DNA of 64,000 nt, taken from positions 8,844-72,843 of the forward strand of contig JAXHUH010000308.1 in assembly GCA_034211175.1 (NCBI GenBank). Direction: 5' to 3'. Below are positions 1 through 14,979 of this stretch, one piece after another. Within the stretch, counting starts at the first letter, position 1, and every line of letters begins with the position of its first letter. Source of the stretch: JAXHUH01 sp034211175. Lineage in GTDB: Bacteria > Actinomycetota > Acidimicrobiia > Acidimicrobiales > CAIXPF01. The position numbers were made by a program, and so were the translations under genes. The notes beneath the pieces are model-generated. The model was not told the origin of the DNA and ran no database searches. It saw only the letters and a list, made by a program, of their open reading frames with translations.

Positions 1-1671
<1,671 letters not shown>

Positions 1672-1735
1672 GTCGGTGCTCCTGTGGATGTGTCGTTGCG
1701 GATGGTGGTCCTGCGGTCGAAGCCGGCCGTGATGC

Positions 1736-2416
1736 TCACGCGACGGCCTCCGGCGGCTGCACGAAGACCTGGTCGGCGATGAGCTTGCTGAGTGTCCGGT
1801 CGGTGCCGTCCACCCGCACGACGAGCGGGCCGTCGAACGGGTGCTTCTCGACCACCTCGACCTCGATGCCCGGCTGGAGGCCGAGCGTGTCGAGGAACTC
1901 GACGACAGCCGAGTCGGTCGATCCGGGAACGGCGACGAGTGCCCGATCGCCGGGCTCCAGCGCGTAGAGCGGCGGGCTGACGGGCAGCTCGGACGCCTCC
2001 AGGCCCGGGATCGGGAAGCCGTGGGGGCACGTACCCGGTCGGTTGAGGGCCACGTAGAGGCGATCCTCGATCTCCTGGGGGAGATCGTGCTCGAACGTCG
2101 CGGCCAGGCGCGACGCGTCTCGCCAGTCGTAGCCCAGCATGTCGGCCAGGAAGCGCTCCACGATGCGGTGACGGCGGATGGCGGCGAGTGCCGCCCGCCG
2201 GCCGTCCGGTGTCAGCTCGGCACCCCGGTACGGGCGATGGTTCACGAGGCCGCGATCAGCCAGCTTCTTGACCACCGCGGTCACCGAGCCCGGGCTGACC
2301 CCGACGTCCTCGGCGAGGCCACCCGTGAGAGCCTGACCACCGTCGCGCACGGCGCGGTAGACAGCTTTCAGAACCTCGCGTTCGGATTTCGTGAGTATCG
2401 CAGGACCGTTTTGGAT
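1736..2416 (-). CDS. DtxR/IdeR-MntR family metal-dependent regulator, probable non-standard start
   Basis: Metal-responsive repressor of the DtxR family. The N-terminal winged helix-turn-helix (LTKSEREVLKAVYRAV, then LAEDVGVSPGSVTAVVKKL) is followed by a dimerisation and metal-binding region and a C-terminal SH3-like FeoA domain (EPGDRALVAVPG). The first ATG/GTG/TTG in frame is GTG at 2350, which would delete helix 1 of the DNA-binding domain. The frame stays open to a TAG at 2426-2428. A good promoter (TTGAAC, 17 bases, TAGATT) ends six bases before an in-frame ATC at 2416, the spacing used by leaderless genes elsewhere in this window, so I place the start at ATC 2416 (226 residues). A base error changing ATG to ATC is the alternative. 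Which metal is sensed cannot be told. Confidence 0.85.
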   Translation of the reverse strand: MQNGPAILTKSEREVLKAVYRAVRDGGQALTGGLAEDVGVSPGSVTAVVKKLADRGLVNHRPYRGAELTPDGRRAALAAIRRHRIVERFLADMLGYDWRDASRLAATFEHDLPQEIEDRLYVALNRPGTCPHGFPIPGLEASELPVSPPLYALEPGDRALVAVPGSTDSAVVEFLDTLGLQPGIEVEVVEKHPFDGPLVVRVDGTDRTLSKLIADQVFVQPPEAVA

Positions 2417-2422
2417 GGCCGA

Positions 2423-2451
2423 AATCTAGAGTTTCGACCTTCGCGGTTCAA
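2423..2451 (-). promoter_or_regulatory. Promoter of the DtxR-type gene
   Basis: On the minus strand, TTGAAC (2451-2446) and TAGATT (2428-2423) are separated by exactly 17 bases. Transcription from it would begin at about 2416, implying a leaderless message. No DtxR-type operator was recognised in the interval. Confidence 0.6.
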
Positions 2452-2470
2452 CCACGCCCGGCGCCGCCCG

Positions 2471-2476
2471 TACAGT
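2471..2476 (+). promoter_or_regulatory. -10 box for leaderless hydrolase gene
   Basis: TACAGT lies seven bases before the GTG start at 2484, with no ribosome binding site between, so the transcript probably begins at the start codon. Confidence 0.5.
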
Positions 2477-2483
2477 CGCGCCG

Positions 2484-3275
2484 GTGAACGGCCCCGAGCA
2501 ACGAACCGACGAGCGCCCCGCCGTGGCGGGCGCCGAACCACTCGTCACGATCGTGGCCGTCCACGGCGACAGCGCGAGCGCCGCGCGCTTCGACCGGGTG
2601 ACGCCCCACCTGCCCGACGGCGTGCGGCTCGTGCCGGTCACCCTGCCGGGCTTCGGAGGCACCCCGGCGCTCGGCGACGGCACCGTGACCGACCACGCGG
2701 CCCGGCTCGCGGAGCGGATCGGCGGGCTCACCGGTCCGGTGGTGGTGCTCGGCCACGGGCTCGGGGGCACGGTCGCGATCGAGATCGGCCAGCGCCACGG
2801 TGACGCGTGCGCCGGCCTGGTGCTCCACGCCCCGGCGATCCCGGACGGGCGGGGGAGGGCGGAGCTGCGGGCCGGGTCGCTCCCGCCGCTGTCCCGTGTC
2901 GTCAACGCCGCGTCGAACGTGCCGTTCGCCGCGGTGGCCGCGCGCGCGGTCGCGTTCCGCGACCTGCCGGCGGACGTCGTCGAGCGGGCCTGCGAGGACC
3001 TCGGTCGCGCCGAGGGGTCCGCAGCGCTCGCCGCCAGCGCCGACGCCGCGTGGTACGACGCGCTCGAGCCGTCGTCGGTGCCGACCGTCATCCTGTGGGG
3101 CGACCGTGACCACTGGCGGGGCCCGGCGAGCGCGACCGGGCTCGCCCACCGCATCGGCGCCGGGCGCGTCCGGGTCGTATCCGGCTGGGGCCACCTGCCG
3201 ATGCTGCGTCGGCCACGTGACTACGCGGTCGAGATCGCGCAGCTGGCCCGCTGGGTCGCGACCGAGGCCGGTTGA
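2484..3275 (+). CDS. Alpha/beta-hydrolase fold protein lacking the nucleophile serine
   Basis: A 263-residue alpha/beta-hydrolase fold protein. The strand-turn VAVHGDS near residue 25, the nucleophile-elbow region VVLGHGLGG at residues 87-95, the acid region ILWGDRDHW and the late histidine GWGHLPML are in the usual order. The elbow reads G-H-G-L-G instead of G-x-S-x-G: residue 92, normally the catalytic serine, is glycine (codon GGG). The protein may be non-hydrolytic, use another chemistry, or be inactive. The GTG start follows a -10 box by seven bases. It is divergent from the DtxR-type gene, and the next gene starts 13 bases downstream, so the two may form an operon. Confidence 0.85.
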   Translation: MNGPEQRTDERPAVAGAEPLVTIVAVHGDSASAARFDRVTPHLPDGVRLVPVTLPGFGGTPALGDGTVTDHAARLAERIGGLTGPVVVLGHGLGGTVAIEIGQRHGDACAGLVLHAPAIPDGRGRAELRAGSLPPLSRVVNAASNVPFAAVAARAVAFRDLPADVVERACEDLGRAEGSAALAASADAAWYDALEPSSVPTVILWGDRDHWRGPASATGLAHRIGAGRVRVVSGWGHLPMLRRPRDYAVEIAQLARWVATEAG

Positions 3276-3288
3276 GCCCCTCCCGACC

Positions 3289-3756
3289 GTGACCGCCGAC
3301 CTGCTCCTGGTGGCGAACCTCGTCGCCACGTGCGTGATGACCGGCGTCATCTGGTTCGTCCAGGTCGTCCACTACCCGTTGTTCACCGAGGTCGGCACGG
3401 GCACCTACCGGGCCTACCAGCGCGAGCACATGCGCCGTACGACGTGGGTCGTCGGCGCGCCGATGGCGGTCGAGGGCACCACGACGTTGGCGCTGCTGGT
3501 CACCCGGCCCGACGGTGTCCCCGCGTGGGCGCCGTGGGCCGGTGCCGTCCTCGTCGCCGTCGTGTACGGGACGACGGCGATCGTGTCGGCACCCACGCAC
3601 GGCCGCCTGACCGACGGCTTCGACGAGCGGGCACATCGCCGCCTGGTCGCCACCAACTGGGTCCGCTCCATCGGCTGGTCGGCCCGCGCCGTCCTCGTCG
3701 CGGCGATGACCCTCGCCGCCCTCGACGCCGACCCGGCGGGCGTGGCGGCGACCTGA
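3289..3756 (+). CDS. Small multi-pass membrane protein of unknown function
   Basis: A 155-residue protein with about four predicted membrane helices: LLLVANLVATCVMTGVIWFV near the start, a second and third around VEGTTTLALLV and AGAVLVAVVYGTTAIVSA, and a last one near ARAVLVAAMTLAAL. Charged loops such as YRAYQREHMRRTTW follow the first helix. I do not recognise a characterised family. The GTG at 3289 is the first start after the preceding gene's stop at 3275. It may be co-transcribed with the hydrolase upstream. Confidence 0.75.
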   Translation: MTADLLLVANLVATCVMTGVIWFVQVVHYPLFTEVGTGTYRAYQREHMRRTTWVVGAPMAVEGTTTLALLVTRPDGVPAWAPWAGAVLVAVVYGTTAIVSAPTHGRLTDGFDERAHRRLVATNWVRSIGWSARAVLVAAMTLAALDADPAGVAAT

Positions 3757-3822
3757 CGGCGTCCGGCCCGGAGTGGTCGGCGCGGGCGACGAGCACGACG
3801 GCCGGGAGGTAGAACGGGGCGT

Positions 3823-4980
<1,158 letters not shown>

Positions 4981-5219
4981 TCGATCCACCCGCAGCGGCG
5001 TCGCATCCTGCCCGGGATCGCGACGCTCGACGAGGCGCTCGCCAGGTTGGAGCGCTACCTCTCCTGATCCCCATCGACCAGCGACGGCGTCGCATCCTGC
5101 CCGGGATCGCGACGCTCGACGAGGCCCTCGAACGCCTCGCCCGCCACCTCGGCTGAGGGCGTTGTGGGCGGGGGACCAATCCTTCAAGACAGGGGGGGCG
5201 GCCGACCGTTGAACCGGTC

Positions 5220-6296
5220 ATGTCGCGTCGCGCTCCGAGTGCTTCCGGTTCATCGTCCACCCGAAGCATGAGCCGGCTCGTCGCGCGGCTGGGGGAGCTG
5301 CTGGAGCTGAGGGCCGAGGGCCCGGGCGGCGACGACCCGGCGAGCGTCGAGCGGCGACTGTCCACGATCGTCGACCGGCTCGAGGAGGACCTCCTCCGGC
5401 GCCTGGCTCCCCAGATGCTGGATGCGGTGCCCACGAACGTCATGTTCTCGGACCTCGATCACGTGGTCCGCTACGCGAACCCGGCGTCGATAGAGACGCT
5501 GCGCGGCATGGAGCGGTACCTCCCGATCCGTGCCGACGAGTTGGTCGGCACGTCGATCGATCGGTTCCACCGCCGGCCGTCCCACCAGCGGTCGATGCTC
5601 GACGCACCGGAGCAGCACCTGCCGGTCAGGACCCGCATCCAGGTCGGCGAGGAGGAGATGGAACTGGTCGTGGCACCGGTCTACGACCGGGGACGCCACG
5701 CAGGCACGATGGTGTCGTGGGCCCTGGTGACCGACCGGGTCGCGCTCGAGCGCGAGATCAGCGAGTCGTCACAGAGCCAGGCCAGCGCGGTCGCCGAGCT
5801 CGAGGCGTCGATCGGCGAGATCGAGCGCACCGTGCAGCGCTCGTCGAACATCGCCGGCTCGGCCGCCGCGTCGGCCGGCGAGGCCCGCGAGGTGATGGCG
5901 CAGCTGAACGAGGCGTCGACCCAGATCGCCACGGTCGTCGACTTCATCACCGACGTCGCCCAGCAGACCAACCTCCTGGCGCTGAACGCGACGATCGAGG
6001 CGGCGCGGGCGGGCGAGACGGGCCGGGGCTTCGCGGTGGTCGCCAACGAGGTGAAGGAGCTGGCGGGCCAGACCGACCAGGCGACGGAGAAGATCCGGGC
6101 GTCGATCAACCTGGTCCAGCAGCGTGTGGATGACGCCCAGGCGTCGATCGAGGAGATCGACGAGCTGACCGATCAGCTCAACGAGGTGATGGCGTCGATC
6201 GTCGCGGCCATCACCGAGCAGGGCTCGACGACCCAGGAGATCGCCCGGGTCGCCGAGATCGCCGCCGCCAAGGCCAACGAGGCCATGGACGGCTGA
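5220..6296 (+). CDS. Soluble PAS-domain methyl-accepting chemotaxis-type protein
   Basis: A 358-residue receptor with no membrane segment. Residues about 66-170 look like a PAS sensor (PTNVMFSDLDHVVRYANPAS). Residues about 185-352 form a coiled-coil signalling domain with the highly conserved hairpin tip around QQTNLLALNATIEAARAGE and GRGFAVVANEVKELAGQT. It is short compared with membrane chemoreceptors and would act in the cytoplasm. No cheA, cheW or flagellar genes are in the window, so the partner kinase is unknown. ATG 5220 is the first start; ATG 5268 is an alternative. A small inverted repeat (GACCG, six bases, CGGTC) lies just before the ATG. Confidence 0.92.
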   Translation: MSRRAPSASGSSSTRSMSRLVARLGELLELRAEGPGGDDPASVERRLSTIVDRLEEDLLRRLAPQMLDAVPTNVMFSDLDHVVRYANPASIETLRGMERYLPIRADELVGTSIDRFHRRPSHQRSMLDAPEQHLPVRTRIQVGEEEMELVVAPVYDRGRHAGTMVSWALVTDRVALEREISESSQSQASAVAELEASIGEIERTVQRSSNIAGSAAASAGEAREVMAQLNEASTQIATVVDFITDVAQQTNLLALNATIEAARAGETGRGFAVVANEVKELAGQTDQATEKIRASINLVQQRVDDAQASIEEIDELTDQLNEVMASIVAAITEQGSTTQEIARVAEIAAAKANEAMDG

Positions 6297-6323
6297 CCCT
6301 CCCCTGCGCCCGGGCCAGCGGCT

Positions 6324-6367
6324 GTCGAGCGAAGCTCGACCAAGCCGACAAAGGCCGCCCTGCGGCC
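6324..6367. terminator. Two hairpins between convergent genes
   Basis: GTCGAGC-GAA-GCTCGAC (6324-6340) and GGCCGC-CCT-GCGGCC (6353-6367) are perfect short hairpins between the stop codons of two convergent genes. No T-tract follows either. A bidirectional terminator is likely from position but not proven. Confidence 0.5.
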
Positions 6368-6378
6368 ACAGTTGGCCG

Positions 6379-7557
6379 CTACCAGGCCGGGTTGGCGGGG
6401 TCGAGGCCGACGAGGGCGCGGCCGGCGACCTCCCAGGTCGCGGGGGCGACCATGATGTGCTGGGTCGGCACGTGCACGTCGCGCAGGTGGCGCTGGAGCG
6501 GGTTGTCGGCCCGGATCGCGCTGCCGCCGCCGGCCGTGTACATGGCCCCGACGACCTCGGTGGCGATGGTCGCGGCGTGGGTGGCGGCCAGCCGGAGCGA
6601 GGTGCGGTGCTCGAGCGACAGCGGTGCGCCGGTCGTCGCCACGTCCCATGCGGCGGCGATGCTCTCGTAGAAGTACGCCCTGGCGGCTCGCAGCGATGCC
6701 TCGGCCCTGGCCACGTCGACCTGGGTCATGGCCCGGTCGCGCGGGAGGCGACGGTGGCCCGTCGGGGTCTTCGCCCCGGCCAGTGAGACGAGGTCGTCGA
6801 TGGCGGCGCGGGCGATGCCGAGCGAGACCGATGCCACGCCGAGCGCCAGCAGCCCGAAGATGGGGAAGCGGTAGAGCGCGCCGTCGATCCGGGGCCGGTC
6901 GATGCCGAGCTCGACCGCCCGGCCGGCCGGGGCGACGGCGCCGTCGACGACCAGGTCGTGGCTCCCGGTGCCCCGCAGGCCGGACACGTCCCAGTTGGGG
7001 GCGATGCGCACGTCGTCGGCGGGCAGGAGGACGAGGCGCACCGACGGTTGCCCGGCCGCGTTGGTGACCGTGTGGCCGTTCTCGGTGACGAGGCAGCCGA
7101 GGGCGAACCAGGCGCAGTTCTCGCTGCCGGAGCCCCAGCTCCAGCGACCTTCCACGCGCACGGTGTCGCCGTCGATCGTCGCGGTGCCGCTCGGGGCGGT
7201 GACCCCGCCGACGATGGTGGCCGGGTCGGCGAACACCGTCGCCGCGTGCTCGGGGTCGAGGTAGGCGGCGAGCGTCGAGGTCGTCGAGGCGATCATGACG
7301 CACCAGCCGGCGGAGGCGTGGGTGCGCGACACCAGCTCGATGGTCTCGCACAGCTCGGCGCACGGGGCCTCCGGGCCGCCGTGGCGTCGGGGGAGCCCGA
7401 GGGTGAGCAGGCCGGCGTCGGCCAGGCGCCGGGCGAGCGGCGCCGGCATCCGGGCCGAGCTCTCGGACTCGGCGATGGCTGCGTCGACGGCGTCGAGGTG
7501 GGGGGCGACGCGCGCCGCGGCGGGAGAGGTGCTGAGGTCGGGGCTCACCGCGGTCAC
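6379..7557 (-). CDS. Acyl-CoA dehydrogenase-like flavoprotein (HsaA/DszC-type)
   Basis: A 392-residue protein with the acyl-CoA dehydrogenase fold: N-terminal helical domain (LADAGLLTLGLPRRHGG), central beta domain (GGVTAPSGTATIDGD, RWSWGSGSENCAWFALG) and C-terminal helical domain ending in PTQHIMVAPATWEVAGR. The RWSWGSG pattern and type-2 C-terminal domain resemble oxygenase components of two-component flavin monooxygenases (HsaA, DszC) more than beta-oxidation enzymes. The substrate is unknown. The GTG at 7557 overlaps the stop of the upstream aminopeptidase by four bases (GTGA), indicating translational coupling. A flavin reductase partner is not adjacent, though two reductase-like genes occur at 50.4 and 55.6 kb. 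Confidence 0.85.
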   Translation of the reverse strand: MTAVSPDLSTSPAAARVAPHLDAVDAAIAESESSARMPAPLARRLADAGLLTLGLPRRHGGPEAPCAELCETIELVSRTHASAGWCVMIASTTSTLAAYLDPEHAATVFADPATIVGGVTAPSGTATIDGDTVRVEGRWSWGSGSENCAWFALGCLVTENGHTVTNAAGQPSVRLVLLPADDVRIAPNWDVSGLRGTGSHDLVVDGAVAPAGRAVELGIDRPRIDGALYRFPIFGLLALGVASVSLGIARAAIDDLVSLAGAKTPTGHRRLPRDRAMTQVDVARAEASLRAARAYFYESIAAAWDVATTGAPLSLEHRTSLRLAATHAATIATEVVGAMYTAGGGSAIRADNPLQRHLRDVHVPTQHIMVAPATWEVAGRALVGLDPANPAW

Positions 7558-8858
7558 GAGAGGTACGCCGTCAGCGCTCGGGTGAGCTGGTCGACGGCCA
7601 CGACGCTCGTGAGCTCGCGGGCCGAGTGCATGGCGAGCTGGGGTGCGCCGACGTCGACGGTCGGCATGGCGAGCGCCGAGGCGGTGAGCGGCCCGATGGT
7701 CGAGCCGCACGGCAGGTCGGTCCGGGTCACGAAGCGCTGCATCGGCACGCCCGCCTGCCGGCACGCCTCGACGAACACGCCGGCGCTGGCGGCGTCGGTG
7801 GCGTAGCGGACGTTGGCGTTCACCTTGAGGACGGGGCCGCCGTCGAGGGTCACGGTGTGGCTGGGCTCGTGGCGGTCGGCGTAGTTGGGGTTGGTGGCGT
7901 GGGCTCCGTCGGCGGAGACGCACACCGACCCGGCGATGGCGGCGAGGTGGGTGGCCCGGTCCCAGCCGGCGGCGAGCGAGATGCGTTCGAGGACCGACGC
8001 CGAGAACGCTCCGGCGGCGCCGCGGTCGGAGGTCGAGCCGACCTCCTCGTGGTCGAACAGGGCGAGCACGGCCACGTGGTCGGTGGCGATGTCACCGGCG
8101 GCCGCGCGGCGGGCCATGGCGGTGGCCCCGGCGAAGCACGAGAGCAGGTTGTCGATCCGGGGTGCGCTCACGAACTCGCGGTGCAGGCCCGTGATGCGGC
8201 TCGGCTGGAGGTCGTGGGCCATCACCTCCCAGGCGAGGACCTGCTCGGGGGCCACGTCGAGGTGCTCGGCCAGGGTGCCGACGAACGTCGCCTCGTCCTC
8301 GGCGCCGTCGCCGGCGAGTGCCCACATCGGGCTCAGGTGGCGCTGGCGGTCGAGCTGGAGGCCCTTGTCGTTGATCTCGCGGTCGAGGTGGATGGCGAGC
8401 TGGGGGACCCGCAGGAGCGGTTCGTCGATGCACACGAGCCGGACGCGTGGCCCGTCGTCGGTGGCGACGGTGACCCGACCGGAGAGGCCGAGGTCCCGGT
8501 CGAGCCAGGAGTTGAGGAGGACGCCGCCGTAGATCTCGACGCCGAGCTGGCGCAGGCCGGCCGAGACGACGTCGGGGTTGGGCTTGACCCGGAGGTTGGG
8601 CGAGTCGGTGTGGGCGCCCACCAGCCGGAAGCGGACGGGTCCGTCGATCCGCTCGGGCGTGGCCCACGCGACCAGCGATCCGCCGCGCACCACGTAGTGC
8701 CGGCCCGACGGGGGGAACGGGTCGGCCTCGTCGACCTCGGTGAACCCGGCGGCCCCGAGCAGCCGGGCGGCCGTCTCGGTGGCGTGGTACGGGGACGGGG
8801 AGTCGTCGACGAAGGCGCAGAGCTCCTCGGCGACCGCGGTCTCGCTTGGCGATGGCAT
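7554..8858 (-). CDS. M18 family metallo-aminopeptidase
   Basis: Cytosolic dodecameric zinc aminopeptidase of the M18 (aspartyl/aminopeptidase I) family. The N-terminus (CAFVDDSPSPYHATETAA), the metal-ligand segments VGAHTDSPNLRVKPNP and ALFDHEEVGSTSDRGAAG, and DLPCGSTIGPLTAS near the C-terminus are characteristic, and the length is typical. ATG at 8858 gives 434 residues; an in-frame GTG at 8876 would add six. It is the first gene of a two-gene minus-strand unit and overlaps the next gene by four bases. Confidence 0.92.
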   Translation of the reverse strand: MPSPSETAVAEELCAFVDDSPSPYHATETAARLLGAAGFTEVDEADPFPPSGRHYVVRGGSLVAWATPERIDGPVRFRLVGAHTDSPNLRVKPNPDVVSAGLRQLGVEIYGGVLLNSWLDRDLGLSGRVTVATDDGPRVRLVCIDEPLLRVPQLAIHLDREINDKGLQLDRQRHLSPMWALAGDGAEDEATFVGTLAEHLDVAPEQVLAWEVMAHDLQPSRITGLHREFVSAPRIDNLLSCFAGATAMARRAAAGDIATDHVAVLALFDHEEVGSTSDRGAAGAFSASVLERISLAAGWDRATHLAAIAGSVCVSADGAHATNPNYADRHEPSHTVTLDGGPVLKVNANVRYATDAASAGVFVEACRQAGVPMQRFVTRTDLPCGSTIGPLTASALAMPTVDVGAPQLAMHSARELTSVVAVDQLTRALTAYLS

Positions 8859-8952
8859 CGGTGGCCATGCTGGCACGATCCGGCCCCTTCGGACGGCTCG
8901 CCGCGCCCGCCGGTGGGCACCGTCGCGGCCGCGACGCCCGGTCGGGCGCAGG

Positions 8953-10133
8953 TCAGGGGTCGAGGTCGGCGCAGTCGGCCAGGGCCTCCCACTCGGCCAG
9001 GGCGCGGTCGGCCTCGGGGCCCTCCAGGCGGTCGGCGACGCCGTTGCGGAGGCGTGCCGGGGTCCACCGATGGTCGAGGACGTCGCGGCCGGCGACGGTC
9101 ACGGTGAGCACGCCGGAGGTGGCGCCGGACGGCGACGGTGCGGCGAAGACGAAGTTGCCCAGCCCGTAGCCGACGACCGCGCCGCCCTTGCGCCCGGCGG
9201 CCTGGACCCGGTGGGCGTGGCCGCCGACGATGATGTCCGCACCGGCGGCGACGAGACGGTCGGCCAGTGATCGCTGGGTGGCGGACGGGCAGGTGTGGCC
9301 CTCGATGCCCCAGTGGAGGAAGACGACGACCGTGTCGGCCTGCGCCCGGGCCGCGGCCACCTCGGCGACCAGGCGGTCCTCGTCCTTGGCCGAGGCCAGG
9401 CCGGGCTGGTCGGGCGTCGCCGTCCAGGAGCGGATGAGCGAGCTGTCGAGGACCTGGGTCGCGCCGAGCACCGCGACCGTCCAGCCGCCGACGTCGCCGA
9501 TCCACGGGCGCCACGCCTCGGTGTCGTCGCGGCCGATGCCGACGAGCGCCAGGCCGGCGCGGCGGCCGGCGTCGATCGTGTCGACGAGCCCGTCGACGCC
9601 GTAGTCGAGGCCGTGGTTGTTGGCGACCGATGCCACGTCGACGCCCGCGTCGACCAGGGCCTGCAGCAGCGCCGGGTCGGCCCGGAAGTTGAACTCCTTC
9701 GGCGCGGGCTCGCCGCGGTCGGTGATGGCGGTCTCGAGGTTGACGATCGCGAGGTCGGCCGGCGCCAGCATCGGTGCCAGAGGACCGAGCATGGCCGGGC
9801 CCTCGGCGGCGAGGCGCCCCGCCAGGAAGCCGGCGGCGTGGACGTCGCCGCCGAACGCCAGCGTGATCGGCTCACGGACGGGGTCGTCGCCGACTTCCTC
9901 GCCGGCCCGGTCGGCGGGGGCGTCGCTCCGAGCGGCGCCGGCGCGGACAACCGGGCGGTCGCGGGTGGGTCGGTCACAGGAGCGGCGAGGTCGCCGACGG
10001 CTCCGAGGTTGCTCCGCACGGCCGTGGCCGCGGACCCGGCGGCCGCCACGAGCACGACGGCCACGATCACCACGGCGAGGGCCAGGAGCGCGACGACCCC
10101 CTGGTGCTCCCGCCGGTACTGTGGCCCCCGCAT
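8953..10133 (-). CDS. CapA-family protein with apparent internal frameshift
   Basis: CapA/PgsA-type metallophosphatase-like protein, usually linked to poly-gamma-glutamate or capsule handling at the cell surface. Two frames are needed. From ATG 10133 one frame encodes a good signal anchor (VVALLALAVVIVAVVLVAAAG) and a Pro/Ala/Thr linker. The CapA domain (ITLAFGGDVHAAG, VNLETAITDRG, NNHGLDYG, FLHWGIEGHTCPS, GGHAHRVQ) is in another frame that is open to 10206 but has an implausible arginine-rich beginning. The frames switch between about 9890 and 9945, where a run of five G lies at 9916-9920. This is either a sequencing error or a true disrupting mutation. TACCGT eight bases before the ATG supports the start. 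Confidence 0.75.
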
Positions 10134-10141
10134 CGGCGGTG

Positions 10142-10147
10142 ACGGTA
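10142..10147 (-). promoter_or_regulatory. -10 box for the capA-like gene
   Basis: Reads TACCGT on the minus strand, eight bases before the ATG at 10133; consistent with a leaderless transcript. Confidence 0.45.
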
Positions 10148-10296
10148 ACGCTGCGCGCGACCCGCGCGGGGGACCGCTCCGTTCGCGGTCGCATCGCCAC
10201 GAACACCCCTCGTCCGGGTGATCGCCGGGCGATGCCCGGCGGTGAAGTGGAACGCCGATGTCATCTATCGAATGGATCGCCCACCACCCGGGCGTC

Positions 10297-10302
10297 TACA
10301 AT
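10297..10302 (+). promoter_or_regulatory. Probable -10 box of gltBD
   Basis: TACAAT in the spacer between the divergent capA-like gene and gltB. It would give a leader of about 75 bases before the preferred gltB start. No clear -35 or nitrogen-regulator operator was recognised. Confidence 0.45.
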
Positions 10303-10385
10303 CGACCGAGCTTGCTCGCGGGCCAACGACGTCCCCGATGCAAGGGCTCGTCCCGTTCTCACGAATTTCTTGGATGGACGCACCC

Positions 10386-14960
<4,575 letters not shown>

Positions 14961-14979
14961 GAACCCGAGGAGACACCAC

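Noticed and set aside
2800..3756. A 318-residue frame covering the end of the hydrolase and the membrane protein
   Set aside because: Its first half is the out-of-frame shadow of the hydrolase; only the part from GTG 3289 has protein-like membrane segments.
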